Source: Alphaproteobacteria bacterium
GTDB lineage: Bacteria > Pseudomonadota > Alphaproteobacteria > Rhodospirillales > Casp-alpha2
Direction: 5' to 3'
DNA: 44,375 bases
NCBI GenBank assembly: GCA_014382345.1
Contig: JACNJX010000064.1
Location: 1-44,375 of the forward strand
Shown: piece by piece, positions 1 to 8,120 of the stretch
How the letters are laid out: each line of letters begins with the position of its first letter
Position numbering within the stretch: the first letter of the stretch is position 1
Position numbers and translations under genes: made by a program
The notes under the pieces: generated by a model
What the model saw: the letters and a program-made list of their open reading frames with translations, nothing else
Told to the model about the DNA's origin: nothing
The model's database searches: none

Positions 1-257
1 GCCACCCACTGGGACTCCTAACTAGCGCTTTATGACGCTCAGCCCACCTCCCCGCCTGCTCTCCAGCGCACGGCCCCCACGAGTCAAGGGCCCACATTCG
101 CCTGGGCCCCCGTCACAAGCGCCGAAATATCCCCCGGCGCCGCAGATGCAGAAAATCACAATTTTCATAGTCTTCTTTTTCCCTCAAGGACCGCATTCAA
201 CGGCAAGCTGGCGTTTGTGGCTTCCGGGCCGCCGCCGATAGCTTTATCGTATGGAAC
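1..257. other. Non-coding start of window
   Basis: No convincing gene is seen. Open frames here have Pro/Arg-rich shadow-like composition and no ribosome binding site. Two small dyads are visible: GGGCCC at 88-93 and 104-109, and GCGCCG at 119-124 with CGGCGC at 135-140, the latter followed after about 40 bases by a pyrimidine-rich stretch. They could belong to the 3' end of an upstream transcript lying outside the window, but this cannot be decided from here. Confidence 0.4.
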
Positions 258-1469
258 ATGCCCGAGCATTCTCCAAACGACAAGTCCCGAACAGCCCCCC
301 AGCCTAACACTGGGACAGCTATCCGGATGGCGTTTTTTTATGCCGCCATTTTCTTCATGATCGGCATCCATGTTCCCTTCTGGCCGGTGTGGCTGGCCGC
401 CAAAGGATTGAACGCGCCGGAAATCGGCGCCGTCATCGCGTCGGGGGTCGGCATCAAGATCATCTTCAACCCGCTGATCGCCCACATAGCCGACCACAGC
501 GGGCGGCGCAAACCGATCATGGTGGGGCTTGCGGTCTTGGCGTTCGCAACCTTTGCCCTGTTCGGCCTGACCGACGGTTTCTGGCCGATCCTGCTGGTCA
601 GCGTCCTGTTTTTCACGGTCTGGTCGCCGCTGATGCCGCTAGGCGAAAGCCTCGCCATGCTCAGCAGCGGGGACAGTGTGGAGGAAGATCATACCGGCCA
701 CGGCGGAGAACTGGACTACGGCCGGGTACGGCTTTGGGGATCGCTGACCTTCATCGCAGGCGCCGTCGGCACCGGCTATATCCTGACCGGACAAAACGCT
801 GAACTCATATACCAAATCCTGCTCGGCAGCTTGGTCCTTGTCGTCGCCGTGTCCCTGTTTCTGCCGCCAACGCGCGCGCCGTCGCGCGACGACACCGGGT
901 TCGCCGCCCTGGCGGTGCTCAAGGACCGCCGATTTATCCTATTTATCTGCGCCACAGCGCTGATCCAGGCCAGCCACAGCGTCTATTACGGTTTCGGGAC
1001 GCTGAACTGGAAGGCGCAAGGGTTTTCGGAAACCGTTATCGGCCTGTTGTGGGCGGAAGGGGTTATCGCCGAAATCATCCTGTTCCTCTACGGCGCCCGG
1101 CTGGTCGCCCGACTGGGGCCGTCGAAAATGATTCTTCTGGGCGGACTGGCCGGGTCCATTCGATGGGCTGCAACCGGCGTGACCGAAAACCTTGCGGCCC
1201 TGGTCATCCTGCAGGCGCTGCACGCCCTAACCTTCGCCGCCACCCACCTTGGCGCGATATATTTCATCTCCCGGCGCATTCCCCAAGCCCTGTCGGCATC
1301 AGCGCAGAGCCTGTATTCCGCCGTCGTCATGGGCCTGGCCTTAGGCGTGGCAATGTTTGCCTCGGGCAAACTCTTCGATCTCTATGGGCCGGGCGCGTAT
1401 CATGCCATGGCCGTGATGTCGGCAACGGGCGCCCTGTTGGCTATCGTTCTTGCGGCCACCCGCCGATAG
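258..1469 (+). CDS. MFS transporter (MFS_1-like / HcaT type)
   Basis: This 403-residue polytopic inner-membrane protein has about 12 hydrophobic segments, the usual size for the major facilitator superfamily. After a polar N-terminus of about 24 residues comes a helix that continues into FWPVWLAAKGLNAPEIGAV, and then the loop HIADHSGRRKPIM. This matches the first two helices and the loop 2-3 signature of the MFS_1-like/HcaT-YfcJ group. A cytosolic loop rich in Asp, Glu and His follows helix 4. The substrate cannot be told from sequence; homologues are annotated as aromatic acid or sugar permeases. The start is the ATG at 258 without a clear Shine-Dalgarno; an internal ATG at 327 is possible. 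It appears to be transcribed alone, 92 bases ahead of the next gene. Confidence 0.85.
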   Translation: MPEHSPNDKSRTAPQPNTGTAIRMAFFYAAIFFMIGIHVPFWPVWLAAKGLNAPEIGAVIASGVGIKIIFNPLIAHIADHSGRRKPIMVGLAVLAFATFALFGLTDGFWPILLVSVLFFTVWSPLMPLGESLAMLSSGDSVEEDHTGHGGELDYGRVRLWGSLTFIAGAVGTGYILTGQNAELIYQILLGSLVLVVAVSLFLPPTRAPSRDDTGFAALAVLKDRRFILFICATALIQASHSVYYGFGTLNWKAQGFSETVIGLLWAEGVIAEIILFLYGARLVARLGPSKMILLGGLAGSIRWAATGVTENLAALVILQALHALTFAATHLGAIYFISRRIPQALSASAQSLYSAVVMGLALGVAMFASGKLFDLYGPGAYHAMAVMSATGALLAIVLAATRR

Positions 1470-1561
1470 GGGCTATTGGTGTAGGGTAAGCATGTTCGGA
1501 ACCAGCGTTCCGGGCGCGCCAACGGAAATTAGTCGGAACGAATTGGTGAGAAGATAGGCCC

Positions 1562-2014
1562 ATGCAAGGCATCGAAGATTTCATGAAGTCGTTTGGGTTT
1601 CCCGAGACGGATGCCCTAACCATCATTATCGTCTGCACCCTGGTCATGATGGTCAATTTTGCCGGTGGCCTGTTCTCAAAAATCATTCTTGCCTTCGGCG
1701 GGCCGATTATCGAACGCAGCCTAACCCAGCGCACGTCTTTCCGGTTAGCGCTGGTCGCGGAACTGTTCCTGATGATCTACATCATCTACTACCACACCGC
1801 CTTGGTTCCCGGCATCGAGACCGCGCAGATGATTTATTGGGGATTCGTCGTCCTGGCTTCGCCGTTACTGGCGATGATCGGCGCGCAACTTTCGTTTGTC
1901 GCCTTCGCCACGAAAATCGAAGATCTGAAACGCCAGGGCCGGCGTCTGGAACGCCAACAGGCCGAAGGGGAAGGGGCCCAGGGCGGCGATGGAAAGGGTG
2001 ACGACGAAGACTAG
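1562..2014 (+). CDS. Small integral membrane protein, unknown function
   Basis: I do not recognise this 150-residue protein. It has an amphipathic N-terminus (about residues 1-18), then hydrophobic stretches at roughly 19-47, 61-82 and 90-115, followed by a charged cytosolic tail rich in Lys, Arg, Gln and Glu that ends in an Asp/Glu cluster. Three to four membrane spans are likely. The tail (KIEDLKRQGRRLERQQAE) looks helical and could form a short coiled coil. The stop codon overlaps the stop of the convergent CitE-like gene by four bases. No catalytic motif is visible, so function is left open. Confidence 0.75.
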   Translation: MQGIEDFMKSFGFPETDALTIIIVCTLVMMVNFAGGLFSKIILAFGGPIIERSLTQRTSFRLALVAELFLMIYIIYYHTALVPGIETAQMIYWGFVVLASPLLAMIGAQLSFVAFATKIEDLKRQGRRLERQQAEGEGAQGGDGKGDDED

Positions 2015-2901
2015 GTCCCCTCTCTGGCTTTGATCGCCCGATGGCGGGCCAGCAGTGCCCCGGCCCGGTCAACCACCGGAACGTCCACCATCATGCCATC
2101 CACCGTAATCGCGCCCAGACCTTTATTTTCCGCTTCGGCGTAGGCCTCGACAACACGCCGGGCGTTGTCCACTTCTTCCGGAGAGGGCGACATCTCCTCG
2201 TTCAACAGCGGCACCACGGATGGATGGATGCACGAAGCCCCTTCGAACCCGAACTTGCGCGACCGGCGAATGTTTTCCCGCACGGCCTCCAGGTCCTTGT
2301 AATCGGCAACCGTGCCTATCATGCCCAAGGGTGTAATGCCGGCGGCACGCGCAGCAAACAGAACCGTCACCTTCGGCAGGAACAGGGTTTCCGGGTCCGG
2401 CACCAGGCCGGCGGTCGCGGCGAAGTCCTCACCGCCCAGAAGGGCGGCCAAGTTGCGGGGGTGGGCGGCGGCGATTTCTTCCGCCCTGAACAGGGCGGCG
2501 GGGCTTTCGACCATGACCACGAAACGAATGGATTCCGGTTTCATGCCGCGTTCCTTTTCCAACGCCGCCACCTGATTGGCCAGGCCCTGAACGTGAGCGG
2601 CATCATCCACCTTGGGCAGCATCAGCGCGGTGACTTCGGGAATCACCGCCGCTTCGAGGTCCAGGCGGGAGTCTTCTTCCGGGCGATTAATACGGACCAC
2701 GACGTCGGCGCCGTTCCGGCTTACCTTGGCCGCCGAGTCCGCCAGCATGGCGCGGGCCTTATCCCGCTCCGCCGCCGGAACACTATCCTCCAGATCGAGG
2801 ATAATGGCGTCGGCGCCGCGGGTATGCGCCTTGTCTACAAAGCGCGGGTTGTTGGCAGGAACATAAAGGAGCGAGCGCCAAACAGGGTTTTCGTTACTCA
2901 T
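2011..2901 (-). CDS. CitE-like CoA-ester lyase (HpcH/HpaI family)
   Basis: This 296-residue TIM-barrel enzyme belongs to the citrate lyase beta / malyl-CoA lyase superfamily. The ordered motifs are RSLLYVPANNP near the N-terminus, DAIILDLEDSVP (metal- and substrate-binding Asp/Glu strand), VVRINRP, TALMLPKVD, VVMVESPAAL (metal-binding Glu) and LLGGEDFAA. Family members cleave or hydrolyse 3-hydroxyacyl-CoA esters such as malyl-CoA or citramalyl-CoA with Mg2+. The exact substrate is unknown. The start overlaps the end of the upstream sensor kinase gene: ATGs occur at 2904 and 2901 and the kinase stops at 2894, so translation is probably coupled. A CoA-transferase two genes upstream supports a role in making then cleaving a CoA thioester. 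It is the last gene of the minus-strand operon. Confidence 0.9.
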   Translation of the reverse strand: MSNENPVWRSLLYVPANNPRFVDKAHTRGADAIILDLEDSVPAAERDKARAMLADSAAKVSRNGADVVVRINRPEEDSRLDLEAAVIPEVTALMLPKVDDAAHVQGLANQVAALEKERGMKPESIRFVVMVESPAALFRAEEIAAAHPRNLAALLGGEDFAATAGLVPDPETLFLPKVTVLFAARAAGITPLGMIGTVADYKDLEAVRENIRRSRKFGFEGASCIHPSVVPLLNEEMSPSPEEVDNARRVVEAYAEAENKGLGAITVDGMMVDVPVVDRAGALLARHRAIKAREGT

Positions 2902-5188
2902 CATCCCTGATCCCATTCCCTGGGGCCTCCCCATTCTCCGGCTTAAATTCCGGAAGATCAAAATAGAACGTCGCCCCGCCTTCGGGCGGGGCTGTAAAGT
3001 CCAGGTGCCCGCCATGGTCTTCGATAATGGCCCTGGTGATGCTCAACCCCAGGCCTGTCCCGCCCATTTTGCGGGTATCGGAAGCATCGGCCTGTTGAAA
3101 TTTTTCAAAAATTTTATCGTGAAATTCCTCGGGAACGCCGGGGCCGTTATCCGTTACGCTTACGCGGAAGGCTCCATCGACACGCATCATGGACACCGTG
3201 ACATCGCTGCCTTCGGGAGAAAACTTGGCGGCATTCGACAGAAGATTTGCCAGAACCTGCATCAGACGGTCATGGTCTCCTCTGACCATACCCCCGGGGA
3301 CCGTATCCTTGAATACAAGATAGACATCGTGCTGGCCGGCATATTCCCTGTTGGCTTGAATGGCCATTTCCAACAACGGCTCCAGCAAGAGGGGGGTCAT
3401 GTCGTATTCGATCTTTCCGGATTCCATCTTTTCGATGTCGAGGATGTCGTTGATCAGACTAATGAGCCGGTTGCTGTTGTCGTGGGCGATGTCCAGCATC
3501 GACATGGCTTCCTTCGTAACCTCGCCCGCCGCGCCCCCCCGGATCAGCCCCAACGCGCCTTGAATGGAGGTCAGGGGCGTACGCAGTTCATGGCTGACGG
3601 TGGACAGGAACTGGTTCTTCATCCGATCGGCGGCCTTGCGGTCGGTGATGTCCAGGATGATGGCGACAAAAACCGGCGGCCTTTCCCGGTGGGCTAACTC
3701 CAAATGAACATCAACGGGGTAATCGCTGCCGTCCTTGCGCCTGTGGATGGTTTCAAACTGAATGACTTTTTCTTCACCGGTACGAAGCGGCTCGATTATT
3801 TCCATAAATTTCGCGAGAGGAATTTCAGGTTTTAAATCCACCGCGGTCATTTCGTACAATTCATCGATCGAATAGCCGAGGTTTTCCCTGGCCCCATGAT
3901 TGACCTCTGTGAATTTCAGGGTTTCGGCGTCGAAGATATAGATTTCGTTCAATGATGATTCGATAATCCGGCCCAACCGCTGCGCCGCGCTTCGGGCAAG
4001 GTTGCGTTCCAGGGCGTTGATCCGGAATACCTCGATGGCGCGCGCCATTTCGCCGATCTCGTTTTCCCGATCAATGTCCTGAACCTGGATATCCAAATCG
4101 CCACTTGCCAGCCGGCTCATGTCCCTTGTCATCTTGGTAATGGGTGTGGCGATCCGGGCGCGGAAAACCCAGAACGAAACCACGATCAGAACGCCGATCA
4201 ACCCAAAAGAGACCCAAGCCGCGATGATCTCGATCCTGTAAACCAGCCTGAGCGCCTCATCGACATTCCTGGCATTGCGGACGCTTTGCGCTTCGATTTC
4301 CCGGCTCAGGATGTTGAACGCCGCAAAGGCCGGTTTGTCGTTGACCCAGACGGTTTTGTCGATTTCTTCAGGCGAGACGTTTTCCTCCGTCAGGCGATTG
4401 GCTTGTTTCAGCGCCTCCCCGTAGGCCCGGATAATGTTGCTGATGGTTATGATCGCCTTACCCTCTGCCTCCGTCATCGTAAGGCTGCGGTATTGGCTGA
4501 TCAGGGCCTTGGCGGCAACGAAACTTGCATCCAATTTCGGGTCCAGGGAATGATCATCGCGAAGGATGTAGTTCTTAAAATAATGGATGAACCCGCCATA
4601 TCCCAACGCCCTGTGCAGAGAGGCAATGATCCTGGATTTGTTGGAATTTTTGGCATCGGGCTGATTCGTGAAAAGGCTGGTGGCCTCCTTGTCCAGAAGG
4701 TCCAGCCCCGAAATGGCCTCGCTGTCATCCACTTTAACAAGGCGGTCAATTTCCTTGACCGGGAAACCGGCAAGTTTCAGGCGTTCGGCAATGACCAAAA
4801 AACGCTCATAGTCGCCGACCATCTTCCTGATCTTTATCAGGGCTTTTTTCTCTCCCTCGCTCAGATCAAGCGTCTGGTACCGCAAAAGCACCGCATTGGC
4901 GCCCCCGAAGCTTTGCCGGACGGCTTTCTGCGTTTCCGCCCTTCCCCGCAGGATATAGTTTTTGAAATGATGGATCATGCCGCCGTAACCGATTTCACGG
5001 TTGAGCGCATTCAACGCACGGGCTTTTTCCGAGCGCCCTTCCTCAAACGTCTCCCAGGTTGTTTTGATCATTGAGACGCGATCCACCGTGACCAGGGCTG
5101 TGGTGGTAAAAAACGCGCCGGTCAGGATCAGCAAGAAGACAAACAACCACCCAAGGGTTGTGATCTTGAGGTGTTTCAGGCCCATCAT
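2894..5188 (-). CDS. Sensor histidine kinase with tandem-duplicated periplasmic module
   Basis: This 764-residue membrane kinase has an N-terminal membrane helix (about 12-34), an extracytoplasmic region (35-320), a second helix (about 321-342), HAMP (343-395), PAS (about 405-517), HisKA with phospho-acceptor His533 in SHELRTPLT, and HATPase_c with the N box around Asn652, DNGPGVPEEF at 680-689 and GGTGLGLSI at 709-717. No receiver domain follows. The sensor region consists of two copies of one module: GYGGMIHHFKNYILR (67-81) and GYGGFIHYFKNYILR (196-210), exactly 129 residues apart. A second matching element, VKVDD (151-155) and VWVND (280-284), is offset by the same 129. The gene lies between a CoA-transferase and a CitE-like lyase gene, so it may sense a metabolite handled by that pathway. 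No response regulator gene is in the window. Confidence 0.95.
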   Translation of the reverse strand: MMGLKHLKITTLGWLFVFLLILTGAFFTTTALVTVDRVSMIKTTWETFEEGRSEKARALNALNREIGYGGMIHHFKNYILRGRAETQKAVRQSFGGANAVLLRYQTLDLSEGEKKALIKIRKMVGDYERFLVIAERLKLAGFPVKEIDRLVKVDDSEAISGLDLLDKEATSLFTNQPDAKNSNKSRIIASLHRALGYGGFIHYFKNYILRDDHSLDPKLDASFVAAKALISQYRSLTMTEAEGKAIITISNIIRAYGEALKQANRLTEENVSPEEIDKTVWVNDKPAFAAFNILSREIEAQSVRNARNVDEALRLVYRIEIIAAWVSFGLIGVLIVVSFWVFRARIATPITKMTRDMSRLASGDLDIQVQDIDRENEIGEMARAIEVFRINALERNLARSAAQRLGRIIESSLNEIYIFDAETLKFTEVNHGARENLGYSIDELYEMTAVDLKPEIPLAKFMEIIEPLRTGEEKVIQFETIHRRKDGSDYPVDVHLELAHRERPPVFVAIILDITDRKAADRMKNQFLSTVSHELRTPLTSIQGALGLIRGGAAGEVTKEAMSMLDIAHDNSNRLISLINDILDIEKMESGKIEYDMTPLLLEPLLEMAIQANREYAGQHDVYLVFKDTVPGGMVRGDHDRLMQVLANLLSNAAKFSPEGSDVTVSMMRVDGAFRVSVTDNGPGVPEEFHDKIFEKFQQADASDTRKMGGTGLGLSITRAIIEDHGGHLDFTAPPEGGATFYFDLPEFKPENGEAPGNGIRDDE

Positions 5189-5211
5189 CAGTTTCTAAAT
5201 CCCGATCTCGA

Positions 5212-6417
5212 TCAAATCACCCCGCGTTCCGTCAAATCCGCGAGGCCGTTTGCGTCGATGTCCAGTTCGGCCAACAACGCCGCATTGTGTTCGCCCAAGG
5301 CCGGCGCGGGCAAACGAAACGTACCCGGTGTCGCCGAGAGACGCGGGATGATGTTGTGCATGGGCGCACTGCCCACATCTTCGTCCGGCAGATCGACCAG
5401 CACCTCGCGGCCCTGGAAATGCGAATCGGCGATGATATCCCGGATGTCGTAGATGCCCGACGCCGTGACCTCTTCGCGCTCGAAGATTTCCAGAACCTCG
5501 GCTTGATCGCGTTCCTTGATCCAGCCGCCGAGGATTGCGTCGACCTGATCGCGGTGCTTGACCCGGTCGGGGTTGGTGCGGAAGCGGTCATCGTCGATCA
5601 TGTCTTCGCGGCCGATGACCCTAAACACCCGTTCCGCCATGGACTGGATCGATGCCGAGAGCGCCACCCATTTTCCGTCGCGCGTCGGATAGGCGTTTCT
5701 GGGCGACGACGTGTTGGAACCGCTGCCCATGCGCTGTTTGACCCGTCCCGTAACCTTGTGGGTCAGGGCTTCCGGGCCGAGCACTGAGAAAATCGGTTCC
5801 AGCAGCGACAGGTCGACAACCTGACCACGTCCGCCTTTCACTTCGACTTCGCGTGTCGCGATCATCACCGCCATGGCGCCGTAAAGACCCGCGATCATAT
5901 CGGCCAGCGCTAAGGGGGGAAGCACCGGTTCGCGGTCGGGAAAACCGTTGCGGTCGGCGAAACCGGACATCGCCTCGACCAACGACCCGAACCCCGGCCG
6001 GTTGCGGTAAGGGCCGGTCTGACCCCAACCGGAGATGCGCGCAATAATCAGTTTCGGGTTTCGCAGGTGCAAGGTATCCGGGGCCAAGCCCATTTCCTCC
6101 AGCCGGCCGGGGCGGAAGTTTTCGATCAGGACGTCGGCGCCTTCGACCAAACGCAGCAGGATGTCGATAGCCTCCGGCTCACGCAGGTTCAACGTCAGGC
6201 TTTTCTTGTTGCGGGCGTAGACCTTCCAGTGGCAATCGATGCCATCGTCCTTCCAGGCGCGCAGCGGATCGCCCTTGCCCGGCGGTTCGATCTTGATGAC
6301 CTCGGCTCCGAAATCGGCCAGTTGCAGGCTCAACATGTTGCCGGCGATCAGCCGGGTCATATCGAGAACCCGGACACCGTCCAGCGGTCCTTTGTCGTCG
6401 GGATTGAATTCGTGCAT
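5212..6417 (-). CDS. CaiB/BaiF family CoA-transferase (class III)
   Basis: This 401-residue protein has the normal length and motif order of class III CoA-transferases: an N-terminal GVRVLDMTRLIAGNMLS segment, LADFGAEVIKIEPPGKGDP (CoA-binding loop), NKKSLTLNLR, VLIENFRPGRLEEMG, and the catalytic aspartate in LADMIAGLYGA at about Asp173. These enzymes move CoA from a donor thioester to an organic acid through an acyl-aspartyl anhydride. The substrate is unknown. It starts three bases after the upstream cyclase-family gene and ends 23 bases before the sensor kinase gene, so the genes form one transcription unit. Together with the CitE-like lyase it suggests activation of a carboxylic acid followed by C-C cleavage, similar in logic to itaconate or citramalate catabolism; this is inference. 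Confidence 0.92.
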   Translation of the reverse strand: MHEFNPDDKGPLDGVRVLDMTRLIAGNMLSLQLADFGAEVIKIEPPGKGDPLRAWKDDGIDCHWKVYARNKKSLTLNLREPEAIDILLRLVEGADVLIENFRPGRLEEMGLAPDTLHLRNPKLIIARISGWGQTGPYRNRPGFGSLVEAMSGFADRNGFPDREPVLPPLALADMIAGLYGAMAVMIATREVEVKGGRGQVVDLSLLEPIFSVLGPEALTHKVTGRVKQRMGSGSNTSSPRNAYPTRDGKWVALSASIQSMAERVFRVIGREDMIDDDRFRTNPDRVKHRDQVDAILGGWIKERDQAEVLEIFEREEVTASGIYDIRDIIADSHFQGREVLVDLPDEDVGSAPMHNIIPRLSATPGTFRLPAPALGEHNAALLAELDIDANGLADLTERGVI

Positions 6418-6420
6418 GGC

Positions 6421-7437
6421 TCAGATGGTCCCGACCGGCGTGACCGGCGAGCCGACGGCGCCCGGCATGCGCAGCGGCGGCGCGGTCAGAAGATAGCGGC
6501 TGCGGTTCTGGCGGCGCAGTTCGGAGGCCAATTCGCTCAAATACCACAATTCTCCCAGGTGCACACCGAGCCGAAACAGGCAATGGCGGTGGATCGGAAG
6601 GTGAGACCGTCCGCCCTGCGTATCGCCGTCCCCGTGCGAGTTTTCCACCGCCATGTTGTCGGACACGATGACGGTGAGGCCGGTATCGGTAATCCACTGA
6701 AGAATCCTGTCGTCGTAGCCGTCCAGCACGGCGCAGGAATTGTGCAGCTTTTCGGCGTCCGGATCGCCCTTCATAGACAGGATCATCTCGTCCCAGCCGG
6801 TATAGAGGCTCAGCATGTCGCCTTCCTCGACGGTGACGCCGTCCTTGTCCAGCACCCCCATCAACTGTTCATAGTTTACGGCGACCCGTTCGTCGCCGAA
6901 ATGCGCATGCAGATTGACCATCACGCCGCGCCCCTGAACGCAGGTTTCGGCCATGTTTTCGATACCCAGCGCACGCGCGCCCAGTTTTCCGTCGCCGGGC
7001 GTCCCGCCGACGTGCTCGCCCGGACGATAGCCGTTGTAATACATCGGCTCCGCAACGCCGTCGCCGTCGGCGTCGAATTTCGAGCCGATGTGGCACAGGC
7101 TGTCCCATTGGGTGGAATACTGACTGTACAGCGTGATCGCCTCGTCGCAACTGACGTCCATATCGCCGGGTTTGTGCGTATCCCAGACATAATTGAAATA
7201 AACATCGTCTTCGAGAAAGACGGGCTTTAACTCCGGCGGGTGGCGTTTCGGATTGACGGCGTTGCCGCCCGGCAGGTCGAGCGGCAGGCTCAAACAGAAA
7301 CTTTGCCCGTCCTTGACCTCGGCCACCGCCGCAAGGACTCGCTCAGGCGTAATCAGGTTCATACGGCCTTGTTGGTCGTCTTCACCCCAGTCGCCCCAAG
7401 TCGATCCTTCGGGCCGGATTTTCCAGCGTTTTGTCAT
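6421..7437 (-). CDS. Cyclase-family metal-dependent hydrolase (kynurenine formamidase-like)
   Basis: This 338-residue protein belongs to the cyclase family (Pfam PF04199), in the long-chain subgroup whose metal site reads TQWDSLCHIG rather than the HxGTHxDxPxH of classical KynB. The Asp and His of this motif are the expected metal ligands. An Asp-rich loop (FDADGDG) and a C-terminal HLPIHRHCLFRLGVHLGE follow. Family members hydrolyse amides, lactones or isatin-like rings. The start at 7437 is preceded by a strong GGGGAGG Shine-Dalgarno at 7441-7447; an in-frame TTG at 7449 lies at that site and is rejected. It is the first gene of the minus-strand operon that continues into the CoA-transferase, kinase and CitE-like genes, and is divergent from the ECF sigma gene. 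Confidence 0.88.
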   Translation of the reverse strand: MTKRWKIRPEGSTWGDWGEDDQQGRMNLITPERVLAAVAEVKDGQSFCLSLPLDLPGGNAVNPKRHPPELKPVFLEDDVYFNYVWDTHKPGDMDVSCDEAITLYSQYSTQWDSLCHIGSKFDADGDGVAEPMYYNGYRPGEHVGGTPGDGKLGARALGIENMAETCVQGRGVMVNLHAHFGDERVAVNYEQLMGVLDKDGVTVEEGDMLSLYTGWDEMILSMKGDPDAEKLHNSCAVLDGYDDRILQWITDTGLTVIVSDNMAVENSHGDGDTQGGRSHLPIHRHCLFRLGVHLGELWYLSELASELRRQNRSRYLLTAPPLRMPGAVGSPVTPVGTI

Positions 7438-7592
7438 AAGCCTCCCCAAAATAAAAAAACTTTCCAGCCTTTTTAAACTGCCACCGGCAGCCCGCCAACA
7501 CCGGGCTTTCCCGAAACCCCCTTGCGCGGTACAGCGGAACGCGCAATCCTTACCTGTTATTTCAAAGACGGTAAACTATTGCAGGGGGGGCA

Positions 7593-8120
7593 ATGGACAC
7601 CGAACGAAGGATCGAAACATATTTACAGAGACTGTACGGGTACGCCTTCAGCCTGACCAGGGACCAGCACCGGTCCGAAGATCTGGTGCAAGAATGCGCC
7701 TTGCGCGCTTTGTCGGCCAAAAAAACGCCGACGGATGAGCCGGCCTTCCGGGCGTGGCTGTTTAGAATCCTTAAAAACGCCTTCCTCGACCGACTGCGCC
7801 GCAACAAAACGGCGATAGCCGCGATGGAGGATGTAAATTTTTCTCCGGTGATGGAATTTTGGCAGGGGGAAGAGCGTTTTATCACTGCATTGACAGTTAA
7901 GATCGAGATGGCGAAACTGCCGCTCTCGCAACGTGAGATCCTGACGTTGATAGATATTTCGGGATTGAGTTACGCGGAAGCGGCTGAAACCTTGGGCATA
8001 CCAACTGGCACCGTGATGAGCCGGATTAGCCGGGCCCGCAGGGCCTTGCTGGAAGCAGTTGAGTCCAGCAATATCCACGAGTTGCCGGTCAAAAAGAAAG
8101 CAGGACTGGCTCTGAAATGA
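7593..8120 (+). CDS. ECF-type RNA polymerase sigma factor
   Basis: This 175-residue protein has the two-domain layout of extracytoplasmic-function sigma factors. Region 2 covers about residues 10-75 and includes RSEDLVQECALRAL and FRAWLFRILKNAFLDRLR. Region 4 covers about 115-165, with LPLSQREILTLIDISGLS followed by the helix-turn-helix YAEAAETLGIPTGTVMSRIS. Its last codons overlap the next gene in an ATGA arrangement (8117-8120), and that gene encodes a membrane protein with an anti-sigma-like N-terminus, so they form a sigma/anti-sigma pair. The stimulus is unknown. The next plus-strand gene is a YeiH-family transporter, a plausible regulon member. No convincing autoregulatory ECF promoter was found upstream. 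Confidence 0.93.
   Translation: MDTERRIETYLQRLYGYAFSLTRDQHRSEDLVQECALRALSAKKTPTDEPAFRAWLFRILKNAFLDRLRRNKTAIAAMEDVNFSPVMEFWQGEERFITALTVKIEMAKLPLSQREILTLIDISGLSYAEAAETLGIPTGTVMSRISRARRALLEAVESSNIHELPVKKKAGLALK

Noticed and set aside
32-241. Short Pro-rich open frame at the window start
   Set aside because: No ribosome binding site, compositionally biased, no family resemblance.
6067-7230. Plus-strand open frame of 387 codons opposite the CoA-transferase and cyclase genes
   Set aside because: It is antisense to two well-supported genes and has no domain signal.
7529-7556. GGAAC followed by GTT upstream of the ECF gene as an autoregulatory promoter
   Set aside because: The spacer is only 14-15 bases, too short for the GGAAC-CGTT class.
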